From Streptococcus sp. VT 162 (GTDB lineage: Bacteria; Bacillota; Bacilli; Lactobacillales; Streptococcaceae), in assembly GCA_000688775.2 (NCBI GenBank), contig CP007628.2:1736001-1800000 (forward strand): a stretch of DNA of 64,000 nt, in the 5' to 3' direction. The notes under the pieces are model-generated. The model was not told the origin of the DNA. It did no database searches and saw only the letters and a program-made list of their open reading frames with translations. Within the stretch, counting starts at the first letter, position 1. Every line of letters starts with the position of its first letter. A program made the position numbers and the translations under genes. Shown here piece after piece: positions 1 through 8,483 of this stretch.

Positions 1-655
1 TGGTCACTACATTGTGGCCAGAGTACATTTCTTCTACGTAACCATTGACGGCCGCTAGATTATTTTGTTGGGCTTTAAAATAACCCTGTGACTTGGCCAT
101 GATTACGGAAACCGCCGCAAAACCAACAAGGGTTGATACAACGGTTACCAATGCCAAAATCCAGTTCATCCCAAACATGGTCACCAAGACAGCAATCAAC
201 AAGAAACTAGCTGAAAGAACTGTCCCTAGACTTTGGTTGAGAGATTGCGCTGCTGTATCCACATCATTGGTCACGCGCGAAAGGGTATCTCCTTGTGAAT
301 GACGGTCAAAATAGCCAAGTGGCAAACGATTAATCTTTTCAGCGATAGCCGTCCGCAAGCGTTTTGAAAAATGCTGAATACTCGTTGAAAAGATATAGGC
401 CTGTGTATAATTAAGGATAGCTCCAAATACATAGAGAATCACTAAAAAGCTAGCAATGTTTGACACAGCTACCAAGTCGATTTCTGTAGCCAAGCCATCT
501 GAAATCAAGTTAGTAATTTCTTTAATCTTAGTTGGACCATAAACGGTAATGATACTTGAAATGACTGCAGCCACAACTGCTATTAGGAGAGGGAGTTGGA
601 GGCCTGCCATATAAGGTTTGCACTGTTTCCAGACCGAAACTTTTTTATTTTCCAT
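1..655 (-). CDS. ABC exporter half-transporter, second subunit (partial)
   Basis: This is the N-terminal 218 codons of an ABC exporter; the rest lies beyond the left edge. The start ATG (653-655) overlaps the last 11 nt of the upstream exporter gene, so the two are translationally coupled. The visible part begins MENKKVSVW and is a type I ABC transmembrane domain, with hydrophobic helices and the typical segment LPLGYFDRHSQGDTLSRVTNDVD around residues 108-130. Its nucleotide-binding domain is outside the window. It should pair with the 645-2414 product as a heterodimeric drug or peptide exporter. The substrate cannot be read from sequence. Confidence 0.88.
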   Translation of the reverse strand, partial: MENKKVSVWKQCKPYMAGLQLPLLIAVVAAVISSIITVYGPTKIKEITNLISDGLATEIDLVAVSNIASFLVILYVFGAILNYTQAYIFSTSIQHFSKRLRTAIAEKINRLPLGYFDRHSQGDTLSRVTNDVDTAAQSLNQSLGTVLSASFLLIAVLVTMFGMNWILALVTVVSTLVGFAAVSVIMAKSQGYFKAQQNNLAAVNGYVEEMYSGHNVVT

Positions 656-2414
656 GTTCCAATTCCTCCTTCGATAGTTGTGAGTAGGCAATTTCTTGGT
701 AGACTTCGTTGGTAGCAAGAAGTTCCTTGTGGGTGCCTTGTCCCACGACTTTACCTTGATCCAAAACTAAGATCAGGTCGGCGTCCATAATGGTAGAAAT
801 CCGTTGCGCTACGATGAGCTTGGTCATGGATTTTGTTTTCTCAGCTAGCTCTTGGCGAAGGACACGATCTGTCTCGTAGTCCAAGGCTGAGAAAGAGTCA
901 TCAAAGATGAGAATCTCTGGTTTACGAGCCAAGGCACGCGCAATGGCCAAACGCTGTCTTTGACCTCCTGAGAAGTTGGTTCCACCTTGGGCTACTTCTG
1001 ATGCAAGACCTGCTTCCTTGTCCTCGATAAATGCTTTAGACTGGGCCAATTCAAGGGCTTGCCACATAGCAGCTTCGCTTAGAGGAGTTTCTTTGCTCTT
1101 ACCAAAGTCTAGATTGCCCTTGACATCTCCTGAGAAGAGGACTGCTTTTTGTGGAATATAGCCGACCTTATTGCGCAAATCTTCCAAATTGTAATCTTGT
1201 ACATTGACACCATCCACTAGGATTTCTCCATCAGAAACGTCGTAAAAACGAGGCAAGAGGTTGACTAGAGTGGACTTACCTGATCCAGTCGATCCAATGA
1301 AGGCCACGGTTTGACCCGCTTCTGCCTTGAAGCTGACATGCTCCACAACTGCTTCTGAATTTTTAGAGTAGCGGAAAGTCACATCACGGAATTCCACTTG
1401 TCCCTGAACTGAAGGATTCGCTGTCTGTGCATGACTAGGATTCTCAATAGAAGAATGCAGATCCAATACTTGATTGATACGTCCTGCCGAAACCAAGGTA
1501 CGAGGAAGAACGATAAAGAGCGCTCCCATGAGAAGGAAGCCCATCACGACCTGCATAGCATAGGACATGAAGACCACCATGTCGCTAAAAAGGGGCAGAC
1601 GATCTGTCAAGCTAGCGTCGTTGATGATATAGGCACCAATCCAGTAAATAGCTAAGGTCAAACCACTGGAAATTGCCATCATAATCGGGTTCATAATCGC
1701 CATCAATCGATTGACAAAGAGATTGAGACGTGTTACCTCATCGTTGGCTGCTTCAAATTTCTTATCTTGGTAATCTTCCGCATTGTATGCACGAACAACT
1801 CGAATCCCAGTCAAACTTTCACGAGTGATGCTATTGAGTTTATCTGTCAATTTTTGGATGACCGATTGTTTTGGAAAGGCCAGAGTCATGAGAACAGTTG
1901 TCATTAGAACATTGACGATAACAGCTACCACTACTGCCCAGAGCCAGTATTCGGACTTACCAAGGATTTTTCCAATGGCCCAGATAGCCATAATCGGCCC
2001 ACGAGTCACTACCTGTAATCCCATGGTAAAGAGCATCTGTACCTGTGTGATATCATTGGTCGTCCGAGTCAAAAGACTTGGGATTGAAAAACGTTTGATT
2101 TCCGTTTGCGAAAAATCTAGAACACGATTAAAAACATCTCTTCGCAAGTGAGTCGTGTAAGACGCTGCAACACGAGAAGCAAAAAATCCAACTGTTACAG
2201 AAGACAGAAAGGCTAGGAGAGATAATCCCATCATCTTGGCAGCAGGAGACCATAGTTGTCCTAACTCCGTACCCGGTGTTCCAATCAATTCTGTTATTTC
2301 TGAAATATAGGTCGGCACTTCTAACTCGAGATAGACCGAGAAACAAGTGAAAAGAACAGTGAGTAGGATCATCCCCCACTCTTTTCCTGTAATACGTTTA
2401 GCAAGTTTCTTCAT
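645..2414 (-). CDS. ABC exporter half-transporter, first subunit (degenerate ATP site)
   Basis: This 589-residue membrane protein fuses a six-helix exporter domain (about residues 15-320) to an ATPase domain. It has Walker A GSTGSGKS near 373 and signature FSGGQ near 482. Walker B ends FDD, with Asp where the catalytic Glu normally sits, and the H-loop reads VAQRIST with Gln replacing the switch His. Both changes are typical of the degenerate site in heterodimeric exporters such as LmrCD or PatAB, so the partner gene downstream should carry the active site. The gene overlaps the upstream MarR gene by 17 nt and the partner by 11 nt, making a tight three-gene operon. The MarR neighbour suggests inducible drug efflux. 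By recalled gene order it matches the pneumococcal pair near SP_1918/SP_1919. Confidence 0.92.
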   Translation of the reverse strand: MKKLAKRITGKEWGMILLTVLFTCFSVYLELEVPTYISEITELIGTPGTELGQLWSPAAKMMGLSLLAFLSSVTVGFFASRVAASYTTHLRRDVFNRVLDFSQTEIKRFSIPSLLTRTTNDITQVQMLFTMGLQVVTRGPIMAIWAIGKILGKSEYWLWAVVVAVIVNVLMTTVLMTLAFPKQSVIQKLTDKLNSITRESLTGIRVVRAYNAEDYQDKKFEAANDEVTRLNLFVNRLMAIMNPIMMAISSGLTLAIYWIGAYIINDASLTDRLPLFSDMVVFMSYAMQVVMGFLLMGALFIVLPRTLVSAGRINQVLDLHSSIENPSHAQTANPSVQGQVEFRDVTFRYSKNSEAVVEHVSFKAEAGQTVAFIGSTGSGKSTLVNLLPRFYDVSDGEILVDGVNVQDYNLEDLRNKVGYIPQKAVLFSGDVKGNLDFGKSKETPLSEAAMWQALELAQSKAFIEDKEAGLASEVAQGGTNFSGGQRQRLAIARALARKPEILIFDDSFSALDYETDRVLRQELAEKTKSMTKLIVAQRISTIMDADLILVLDQGKVVGQGTHKELLATNEVYQEIAYSQLSKEELEHGK

Positions 2415-2859
2415 TCTCTCCTCCTATTCTTTCTACATTAGCCTGTAGTTGTCCGAGAACTTCTTCAAAAACGGCTAGCTTTTCCTTTGAAATTCCTTCC
2501 AGTAGGCTCCTGGCAATCCGATCAAAAAGTGCCTTAACTTCTTGCATCTGAGATCGTGATTTATCGGTCAAACAAACAAGTTTCGCTCGTTTATCACTTG
2601 GACTGGCCTCTAACTCGACCAAACCATTTTGTACCATACGCTTGACCAAGTTGCTAGCAACTGACTTGGTGATATTGAGTTCTTGTTCAATATCCTTGAT
2701 AAGCGTTAATTCTTGATTATGCTCACGACGATCTAAAAACTGCAGAACCTGCCCTTGCGGTCCCCCCATAAATTCAATACCGCAACGTTTGGCTTCTTTC
2801 TGCAACATTAGGTGAATCTGGTACCCAAAACGTTTAAAAATCAACAACGATTTGTCCAT
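2398..2859 (-). CDS. MarR-family transcriptional regulator
   Basis: This 153-residue winged-helix protein has the MarR layout: an N-terminal dimerisation helix, a recognition region ELNITKSVASNLVKRMVQNGLVE (about 65-87), and the wing ASPSDKRAKLVCLTDKS. It is the first gene of the ABC exporter operon, and its stop overlaps the next start by 17 nt. Three related inverted repeats cover its promoter (2887-2973), so autorepression of the efflux operon is the straightforward inference. The inducing ligand is unknown. Confidence 0.9.
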   Translation of the reverse strand: MDKSLLIFKRFGYQIHLMLQKEAKRCGIEFMGGPQGQVLQFLDRREHNQELTLIKDIEQELNITKSVASNLVKRMVQNGLVELEASPSDKRAKLVCLTDKSRSQMQEVKALFDRIARSLLEGISKEKLAVFEEVLGQLQANVERIGGENEETC

Positions 2860-2886
2860 GATTGCTCCCTTCTCATGATTTTATAT

Positions 2887-2973
2887 AGTTCTCTGGAGAA
2901 CTAATTTAGTTTCCATGAGAACTATTTTATCATTTTCAGAAAAGATGTCAAGAAAAAAGTTTCCTAGAGAACT
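2887..2973 (-). promoter_or_regulatory. Promoter of the marR-ABC operon with three MarR-type operators
   Basis: On the minus strand a -35 TTGACA (2946-2951) and -10 TAAAAT (2924-2929) are separated by 16 nt. Three 16-bp elements share the pattern AGTTCTC-N2-GAGAACT. The one at 2887-2902 is a perfect palindrome, and those at 2908-2923 and 2958-2973 have one degenerate arm (AGTTTCC). One lies upstream of -35, one directly downstream of -10, and one further into the leader. This suits repression by the adjacent MarR protein. Confidence 0.8.
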
Positions 2974-2986
2974 ATTTTAGTTTAAA

Positions 2987-3015
2987 TTGACATTAGGCAA
3001 TATTTTTTCTATAAT
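2987..3015 (+). promoter_or_regulatory. Consensus sigma-70 type promoter for the 3074 gene
   Basis: TTGACA (2987-2992), a 17-nt spacer and TATAAT (3010-3015) match the consensus at all twelve positions. The promoter is divergent from marR and starts 14 nt from the nearest MarR operator, so it may also respond to that regulator. Confidence 0.8.
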
Positions 3016-3073
3016 AAGCACTAACTACTGTGGATAGAAATCCATTCACTCAATGAAGGGAGAAAACGTTCAA

Positions 3074-3757
3074 ATGAAACCAGAAGAACAAAGAGTTTTA
3101 GGAATCTTAGCAACCATTTTTGGAGCCATCGCACTTTTAGGATCTTGGATCCCATTTATTAACTATCTATCGTTTTTCATCGCCATCGTCGCATTTATCT
3201 TGGGAATTATCGGCCTTATCGTCAACCTCAAAAAACGGAAAACAATGGCCATTATCGGAACATCCCTTGCAGTTGCTTCAGTTGTACTTTTCTTTACGAC
3301 CCAGGTACTGTACGCTAATGTCTACAAAGAGTTTGTCAGGGAGTTTAACCGTTCCTACAGCGAGGCGAGTGCCTCAATGGAACGCGAAGAAGAGAGCGAC
3401 TTGACAGATGATAGCGCCTATTCCATCCCAGAGGAGGAAGAAAACGATACCTTCACCTGGACCCAGGAACAGTTCGACGCCTTAATCGAAGGTGACCTTG
3501 ATAACAAAGGAAAAGGTGGCACCAACTACAAGGATATTATCAAAAAACACGGACTACCAGACTCCGAGTTTGACTCCACTATCGGAGGTTACGATACGAG
3601 AAAAATCACCTATATCTCCATTGGAGACAAGATCAAGACCGTTACCTTAACTTTTGCAAAACAGGACAATGGACAGCTCTTGCTCGTTCAAAAACATGCA
3701 GTCGGTCTAGGTCTAGAAAAAAGCAAGAAACAAAACGATTCTGAAACTAGAGTCTAA
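3074..3757 (+). CDS. Membrane protein of unknown function (DUF4190-like N-terminus)
   Basis: The product is about 227 residues. Residues 5-75 form three hydrophobic helices (ILATIFGAIALLGSWIPF, LSFFIAIVAFILGIIGLI, MAIIGTSLAVASVVLFF) resembling DUF4190-type proteins. An acidic linker (EEESDLTDDSAYSIPEEEEND) leads to an extracytoplasmic domain of about 90 residues that resembles small lipoprotein-type folds. ATG 3074 is chosen because AAGGGAG lies 11 nt upstream; an earlier in-frame ATG at 3053 has no ribosome site. A perfect promoter precedes it. It stands alone, divergent from the marR operon, and no function is recognised. Confidence 0.75.
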   Translation: MKPEEQRVLGILATIFGAIALLGSWIPFINYLSFFIAIVAFILGIIGLIVNLKKRKTMAIIGTSLAVASVVLFFTTQVLYANVYKEFVREFNRSYSEASASMEREEESDLTDDSAYSIPEEEENDTFTWTQEQFDALIEGDLDNKGKGGTNYKDIIKKHGLPDSEFDSTIGGYDTRKITYISIGDKIKTVTLTFAKQDNGQLLLVQKHAVGLGLEKSKKQNDSETRV

Positions 3758-3770
3758 GTTCAAATATCAA

Positions 3771-3804
3771 AAAAACGAACAGCTAGTATAACTGTTCGTT
3801 TTTC
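3771..3804. terminator. Bidirectional terminator
   Basis: A 10-bp stem (AAACGAACAG / CTGTTCGTTT) with a 9-nt loop has A/T runs on both sides. It ends the plus-strand 3074 gene and the minus-strand yebC gene. Confidence 0.85.
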
Positions 3805-3820
3805 TATTAGAATCCATCTA

Positions 3821-4537
3821 CTAGAATCCATCTACGTTAGTATAGACCTTTTGTACGTCTTCATCGTCCTCAAGAACGCTGTAAAGTTTTTCAAAGGTTT
3901 CAAGGTCTTCGCCTGACAATTCCACTTCAGACTGAGGAATCATTTCCAATTCAGTCACTTGGAATTCTTCGATGCCAGACTCACGAAGGGCAACGATAGC
4001 CTTGTGGAGGTCTGTTGGAGCTGTGTAAACCGTGATTGTTCCTTCTTCTGCTTCTACATCGTCCACATCCACATCTGCTTCGAGCAATTGCTCAAAGACC
4101 GCATCAGCGTCCTCACCTGCAAATACGATCACACCCTTGTTATCAAAGAGGTATGAAACTGAACCTGAAGCACCCATGTTTCCGCCGTTTTTACCAAAAG
4201 CTGCACGGACATTAGCTGCGGTACGGTTGACGTTTGATGTCAAGGTGTCCACGATCAACATGGATCCATTTGGCCCAAAGCCTTCATAACGTCCTTCTGT
4301 AAAGGTTTCATCTGTGTTTCCTTTTGCTTTATCAATCGCTTTATCGATAACGTGTTTTGGCACTTGGGCTTGTTTGGCACGATCGATAACGAATTTCAAA
4401 GCTGTGTTTGATTCTGGATCTGGATCACCTTTTTTAGCTGCTACATAGATTTCTACACCAAATTTTGCATATACTTTAGAGTTAGCTCCATCTTTAGCCG
4501 TTTTCTTGGCTACGATATTGGCCCATTTACGTCCCAT
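3821..4537 (-). CDS. yebC: YebC/PmpR-family DNA-binding regulator
   Basis: This 238-residue protein has the family hallmarks: N-terminal MGRKWANI, the central [21 protein letters not shown] loop, and a C-terminal acidic tail. YebC proteins bind DNA and also influence translation at proline stretches. Its own promoter (TTATAAT about 35 nt upstream) and the SD AAAGGAG indicate a single-gene transcript. In pneumococcus I recall the ply island following this gene; here a BOX element and a MATE gene follow instead. Confidence 0.95.
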   Translation of the reverse strand: MGRKWANIVAKKTAKDGANSKVYAKFGVEIYVAAKKGDPDPESNTALKFVIDRAKQAQVPKHVIDKAIDKAKGNTDETFTEGRYEGFGPNGSMLIVDTLTSNVNRTAANVRAAFGKNGGNMGASGSVSYLFDNKGVIVFAGEDADAVFEQLLEADVDVDDVEAEEGTITVYTAPTDLHKAIVALRESGIEEFQVTELEMIPQSEVELSGEDLETFEKLYSVLEDDEDVQKVYTNVDGF

Positions 4538-4623
4538 TAGGAATCTCCTTTTTTCACATTTTAATCTTTCTTATTATAACACAAGTTTTTTCGATTTTCA
4601 CTAGAGGAAATGGATTTTATTTT

Positions 4624-4737
4624 ATACTCAATGAAAATCAAAGAGCAAACTAGGAAGCTTAGGAAGCTAGCCGCAGGCTGTACTTGAGTACGGCAAGGCT
4701 AAGCTGACACGGTTTGAATTTGATTTTCGAAGAGTAT
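4624..4737. repeat. BOX element (boxA and boxC without a clear boxB)
   Basis: This 114-bp intergenic repeat is bounded by ATACTC...GAGTAT inverted ends (14 of 17 positions pair). The right part carries TACGGCAAGGCTAAGCTGAC, close to the boxA segment used for BOX typing. The left part (GAAAATCAAAGAGCAAACTA, then AGCTAGCCGCAGGCTG) is the boxC end. A short AGGAAGCTT duplication is visible inside. BOX elements are mobile-derived repeats of the mitis group. Confidence 0.88.
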
Positions 4738-4749
4738 TAGCAAATCCAG

Positions 4750-6120
4750 CTAGGAGTGTCCTTTAGCTACCAAGATTGCCTTGCCTTCTTTTATCAGGGG
4801 ATGGCGGAAAAGTGAGAAGTACAGTTGGGTGGTCATGGCAACCCAGATAAGGGGTTCGCAAAGGATGACTCCCCTATAGCCCGCCCAAGGGATAATCAAA
4901 ACCACAAAAACGATTTTCCCGATTAGTTCTATAAAGCTAGAAACTAGAGGGAGGACTTTCTGACCCAATCCCTGCAAGCAATTGCGATAAATCAGCAAAA
5001 GGCTCAAAATCGGATAAAAGACTGAACTGATTTGCAGGTAGAGACTACCGTTTTCTACCAAGTAAGTATCTGTTGAACTGGCCAAGAAGGAAACCAAGGT
5101 CGGACTAGCAAAAATGAGGAAAATACAAACAAAACCTGCCCAGGACATGCTCAAACGACTCCCAATACCAAGACCTTGAACAATGCGGTCTGGTCGCTTG
5201 GCCCCGAGATTTTGAGAGGCAAAGGTCGTCATAGCAGAAGAAATAGCCGTCATCGGAAGGAGAGCAAAAGCCATAATGCGTCGAGCTGCCGTCTGGGCAC
5301 TAATAATCACAGCTCCAAAGGTATTAACCGAAGATTGTAAAATCACACTACCGATAGACACAATGGAACTCATCAAACCCATGGCCAAACCTTGCTCCAA
5401 AAGATCCGCATACAAGGCCTTGTCCCATTTAAAATGCTTGAGTTGAGGAAGCAGTTCTGGAACACTCTTACGGATATAGAAAAAGCAAAGAACCGCTGAC
5501 AAGCCTTGCGAAATGATGGTAGCAAGCCCTGCGGATTGAACTCCCAGATGCAGTTGCGTAATGAAATACAAATCCAGAACCACATTGACTAAGGCAGAGA
5601 AAATCAGAAAGCCAAGCGCAGCAAGACTATCACCAATAGACCGCAACAAACCTGCAAAGAGGTTATAGGCAAAGCTGACGCCTACACAAGTCACAATCAT
5701 AGAAATATATTGATAGGATTGAGGAAGGATTTCTACAGGAGTATCTAAATATTGCAAGAGAGGATACAGACCGACAAATCCCATCAGCATGACCACAATA
5801 CTCAAAAGAGCACCTAAAATCCAGGTGGCTGCTACTGCTTCCTTGATCTTTGTAAAATTACGAGCCCCATAATAGCGGGCAATGACGATCCCCATGCCAT
5901 TTCCAACACCAAGCGTAAAGCCTATAATCAAGTCAAAAATGGCAGTTGTCGCCCCTACTGCTGCCAAGGAATCTTGACCAAGAAATCGTCCAACAATCAA
6001 GACGTCAGCTGTATTATAGAGCTGTTGGAAAATATTTGACAGCAAGATTGGAAAGGCAAAGCTTAACAGCGCAGGAAGAATAGGACCATGTATCAAGTCC
6101 ACGGATCGTTTCTTATTCAT
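4750..6120 (-). CDS. MATE-family multidrug/sodium antiporter
   Basis: This 456-residue integral membrane protein has two related six-helix halves and the MATE motif pattern (ILLSNIFQQLYNTADVLIVGRFLG near 25, and the repeat around SSVNTFGAVIISAQTAARRI). It should export cationic drugs or metabolites using an ion gradient. DinF is a possible name, but the gene does not follow recA directly here, so I leave it unnamed. The minus-strand -10 TATAAT (6127-6132) sits exactly 6 nt before the ATG and no Shine-Dalgarno is present, so the mRNA is probably leaderless. A weak -35, TTGTCG, lies 17 nt upstream. Confidence 0.9.
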   Translation of the reverse strand: MNKKRSVDLIHGPILPALLSFAFPILLSNIFQQLYNTADVLIVGRFLGQDSLAAVGATTAIFDLIIGFTLGVGNGMGIVIARYYGARNFTKIKEAVAATWILGALLSIVVMLMGFVGLYPLLQYLDTPVEILPQSYQYISMIVTCVGVSFAYNLFAGLLRSIGDSLAALGFLIFSALVNVVLDLYFITQLHLGVQSAGLATIISQGLSAVLCFFYIRKSVPELLPQLKHFKWDKALYADLLEQGLAMGLMSSIVSIGSVILQSSVNTFGAVIISAQTAARRIMAFALLPMTAISSAMTTFASQNLGAKRPDRIVQGLGIGSRLSMSWAGFVCIFLIFASPTLVSFLASSTDTYLVENGSLYLQISSVFYPILSLLLIYRNCLQGLGQKVLPLVSSFIELIGKIVFVVLIIPWAGYRGVILCEPLIWVAMTTQLYFSLFRHPLIKEGKAILVAKGHS

Positions 6121-6181
6121 AAAGCTATTATATCAGCTTTCTAAAGGAGCGACAAGGCTCTATCACTAAGTTTGCAATCAA

Positions 6182-6210
6182 TTGCTTACAGAGAGACAAT
6201 TTGCTATAAT
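6182..6210 (+). promoter_or_regulatory. Promoter of the 6230 acetyltransferase
   Basis: TTGCTT (6182-6187), a 17-nt spacer and TATAAT (6205-6210) are followed by AAAGGAG (6216-6222) and ATG 6230. It is divergent from the MATE gene promoter. Confidence 0.75.
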
Positions 6211-6229
6211 CAAGAAAAGGAGTTCATTT

Positions 6230-6784
6230 ATGAGTTTGACCAGTCAATTAATTACCGATGTATTTCCTGATCTGGATAAGGTTGAAAAGCTAAACAAAGA
6301 AGCTTTTCCCGAGGAAGAACGAGTCCCTCTGTCTGAGTTCTTGCGCTATCAGGACCGAGAAGACGCCCACTTTTTTGCTTTTTATAACCAAGAAGAGTTT
6401 GTCGGCTTTGCTTTTGCCATCTCCAATCCAAAGGCCTTCTATATCAGTTTTTTTGCCATTATGCCCCACTTGAGAAGCCACGGGTATGGAAAGGAAATCA
6501 TCGAAAAGCTGACTGATTTTTACCAGCGAACCATGTTATTGGAAGTCGAGCGATTGGATGAAGAATGCGATAACTTGGAGCAGAGGAAGGCTAGAATGGA
6601 CTTCTATCGCCAAAATGGCTTTAAATCAGCCAACGCTTTTCTAGAGTACGATGGTTTGAGTTTTGAAATTCTCTACCGAGGCGACTATTTTGACGAAGAG
6701 GCCTATCGCGACATCTTCCAAAAGTTACAAAATGAACATTATTTTGACTTTCATATAGAGTATCGTCGTTTTAGTGACCATTAA
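6230..6784 (+). CDS. GNAT-family N-acetyltransferase
   Basis: The product is 184 residues when started at ATG 6230, which is 7 nt after AAAGGAG; an upstream TTG at 6182 is actually part of the promoter. The GNAT acetyl-CoA loop appears as MPHLRSHGYGKEIIEKL (R-x2-G-x-G), preceded by the beta strand AFYISFFAI. The C-terminal half, with MDFYRQNGFKS, matches the end of the fold. The substrate is unknown. It is a single-gene unit ending at a bidirectional terminator. Confidence 0.85.
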   Translation: MSLTSQLITDVFPDLDKVEKLNKEAFPEEERVPLSEFLRYQDREDAHFFAFYNQEEFVGFAFAISNPKAFYISFFAIMPHLRSHGYGKEIIEKLTDFYQRTMLLEVERLDEECDNLEQRKARMDFYRQNGFKSANAFLEYDGLSFEILYRGDYFDEEAYRDIFQKLQNEHYFDFHIEYRRFSDH

Positions 6785-6838
6785 ACAGGACTTATCCATC
6801 CGGTGAAGAACCTCTCTTTTTCGATAGAAGCTACATAT

Positions 6839-6874
6839 AAAAATGCATGCAATCTACGATTACATGCATTTTTT
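6839..6874. terminator. Bidirectional terminator
   Basis: A 9-bp stem AAATGCATG / CATGCATTT with A and T tracts lies between the convergent GNAT and PspC-domain genes. Confidence 0.85.
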
Positions 6875-6913
6875 ATTTTCAACTGATCAGAATAAACTTT
6901 TATTCTCTATGGT

Positions 6914-7108
6914 TTAAGCTTCTGCATTGCCTTCTGGAAGAAGGAAGTAGAGAACAGCATAAGCTAAGATTCCAGAACCACCAAGTAGGGTGAAGATGAT
7001 CCAAAGTGCACGAACAAGTGTGTGGTCCATGTTAAAGTAGTCACCGATACCTGCACAAACACCAGCAATCTTTTTGTCTTGTACGTTACGAACAAGGCGT
7101 TTTTCCAT
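6914..7108 (-). CDS. PspC-domain small membrane protein
   Basis: This 64-residue protein is a single PspC domain: KRLVRNVQDKKIAGVCAGIGDYF followed by a hydrophobic helix (LWIIFTLLGGSGILAYAVLYFLL). Such proteins take part in envelope stress responses and sit in the membrane. SD GGAGAC precedes the ATG. It lies after the recA terminator, in a position where pneumococcus is recalled to have dinF. Confidence 0.9.
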   Translation of the reverse strand: MEKRLVRNVQDKKIAGVCAGIGDYFNMDHTLVRALWIIFTLLGGSGILAYAVLYFLLPEGNAEA

Positions 7109-7244
7109 TATAGTAGTCTCCTTTTTATAGAATGATTTAATTTTATCATCAAATTAAAAAAATTGCAAGAGTTTTTTTAATTTTTTTGATTAAATACTCT
7201 TTTATTACGCTTTTGAAGCTTATGGAGAATTAATAATTAAACAT

Positions 7245-7274
7245 AAAAAGCAGAGAAGGACTTCTCCGCTTTTA
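7245..7274 (-). terminator. Terminator after recA
   Basis: An approximately 12-bp stem (AAAAGCGGAGAAG / CTTCTCTGCTTTT on the minus strand) starts 3 nt past the recA stop codon and runs into T residues. It closes the cinA-recA transcript without a co-transcribed dinF or lytA. Confidence 0.85.
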
Positions 7275-7277
7275 TTT

Positions 7278-8429
7278 TTAATCTTCAATTTCGATTTCAA
7301 GTCCGTCGCCTAGGTCAAGCGTTACTTCTTGGTTAGGTGCTAAATCTTCCGCAACAGTGGTAGGAGTTGTCCCTTCTTCATCTTCAATCAAGCCATATTG
7401 AACACGGACTTGATGGTCAATGGCATCAAAGATTTCTGGGTGATCCGCCAAGTATTTCTTAGCATTTTCAGATCCTTGTCCGATTTTTTCACCCTTGTAA
7501 GAGTACCATGCTCCCGCTTTTTGGATGATATCGAGATCACTTGCAATCTTCAAGAGCTCACCAGTCTTAGAAATCCCTTCTCCGTACATGATTTCAACAA
7601 AGGCTTCCTTAAATGGTGGAGCCACCTTGTTTTTCACGACCTTGATCTTGGTTTCCTTACCGACATTGGTATCTTTTTGGTCACCAGTTCCTTTGATTTG
7701 TGTGCTTCCACGAACATCCAAACGGACTGAAGCATAAAATTTCAGAGCACGTCCACCTGGAGTTGTTTCTGGGTTTCCAAACATGACTCCAACTTTTTCA
7801 CGCAATTGGTTGATAAAGATAGCAATTGTTTTGGTCTTATTGATCGAAGCACCAAGTTTACGCATGGCCTGGCTCATCATACGAGCTTGCAAACCAACGT
7901 GGCTGTCTCCAATATCCCCATCGATTTCTGCACGAGGCACAAGGGCCGCAACTGAGTCAATAACGACAAGGTCAACTGCACCTGAGTCAATCAATTTCCC
8001 TGCAATTTCAAGACCTTGCTCACCTGAGTCTGGTTGTGACAAGAGCAATTCGTCAATGTTCACACCAAGGGCTGCTGCATAGGCTGGATCAAGGGCATGT
8101 TCCGCATCGATAAAGGCAGCGATACCGCCTTCTTTTTGTGCTTGCGCAACAGCGTGAAGGGCAACCGTTGTCTTACCAGATGATTCTGGTCCATAGATTT
8201 CGATGATACGTCCTTTAGGATAACCACCTGAACCAAGAGCAATGTCCAGAGCCAATGAGCCTGAGCTCATCACTTGCACCTTTTGCTCCGCACGCTCACC
8301 CAAGCGCATGATTGAGCCTTTACCAAAGTCTTTCTCAATCAATTTAAGAGCATCGTTCAATGCTTTTTCGCGGTCTGCTCCAAATTTTTTCCCAATTTCA
8401 TCTAATTTTTTTGTTGGTTTTTTCGCCAT
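7278..8429 (-). CDS. recA: Recombinase RecA
   Basis: This 383-residue ATPase of homologous recombination and transformation has Walker [10 protein letters not shown] near 73, Walker [11 protein letters not shown], the L2 loop with [20 protein letters not shown], and the usual acidic C-terminus. A promoter (TATAAT near 8471) lies inside the end of the cinA region, 54 nt downstream of cinA, and SD AGGAG precedes the ATG. In competent streptococci recA is transcribed in the late competence wave together with cinA, and the cin-box upstream of cinA fits this. Confidence 0.99.
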   Translation of the reverse strand: MAKKPTKKLDEIGKKFGADREKALNDALKLIEKDFGKGSIMRLGERAEQKVQVMSSGSLALDIALGSGGYPKGRIIEIYGPESSGKTTVALHAVAQAQKEGGIAAFIDAEHALDPAYAAALGVNIDELLLSQPDSGEQGLEIAGKLIDSGAVDLVVIDSVAALVPRAEIDGDIGDSHVGLQARMMSQAMRKLGASINKTKTIAIFINQLREKVGVMFGNPETTPGGRALKFYASVRLDVRGSTQIKGTGDQKDTNVGKETKIKVVKNKVAPPFKEAFVEIMYGEGISKTGELLKIASDLDIIQKAGAWYSYKGEKIGQGSENAKKYLADHPEIFDAIDHQVRVQYGLIEDEEGTTPTTVAEDLAPNQEVTLDLGDGLEIEIED

Positions 8430-8483
8430 TTTGTTCTCCTATATTCTACTGGTCCTTAGACCTATCTTTCATTATACCAAAAT

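Noticed and set aside
1431-2151. Long plus-strand reading frames opposite the ABC exporter
   Set aside because: They are frame shadows of the minus-strand gene, with no ribosome sites or family resemblance. The same applies to frames opposite rpoB, rpoC, pulA and leuS.
4624-4737. RUP element
   Set aside because: The TACGGCAAGGC...GCTGAC core and the ATACTC/GAGTAT ends are those of BOX elements, so BOX was chosen.
4750-6120. Calling the MATE gene dinF
   Set aside because: dinF is expected directly behind recA. Here the gene has its own promoter and is separated by two genes and two terminators, so the symbol is left open.
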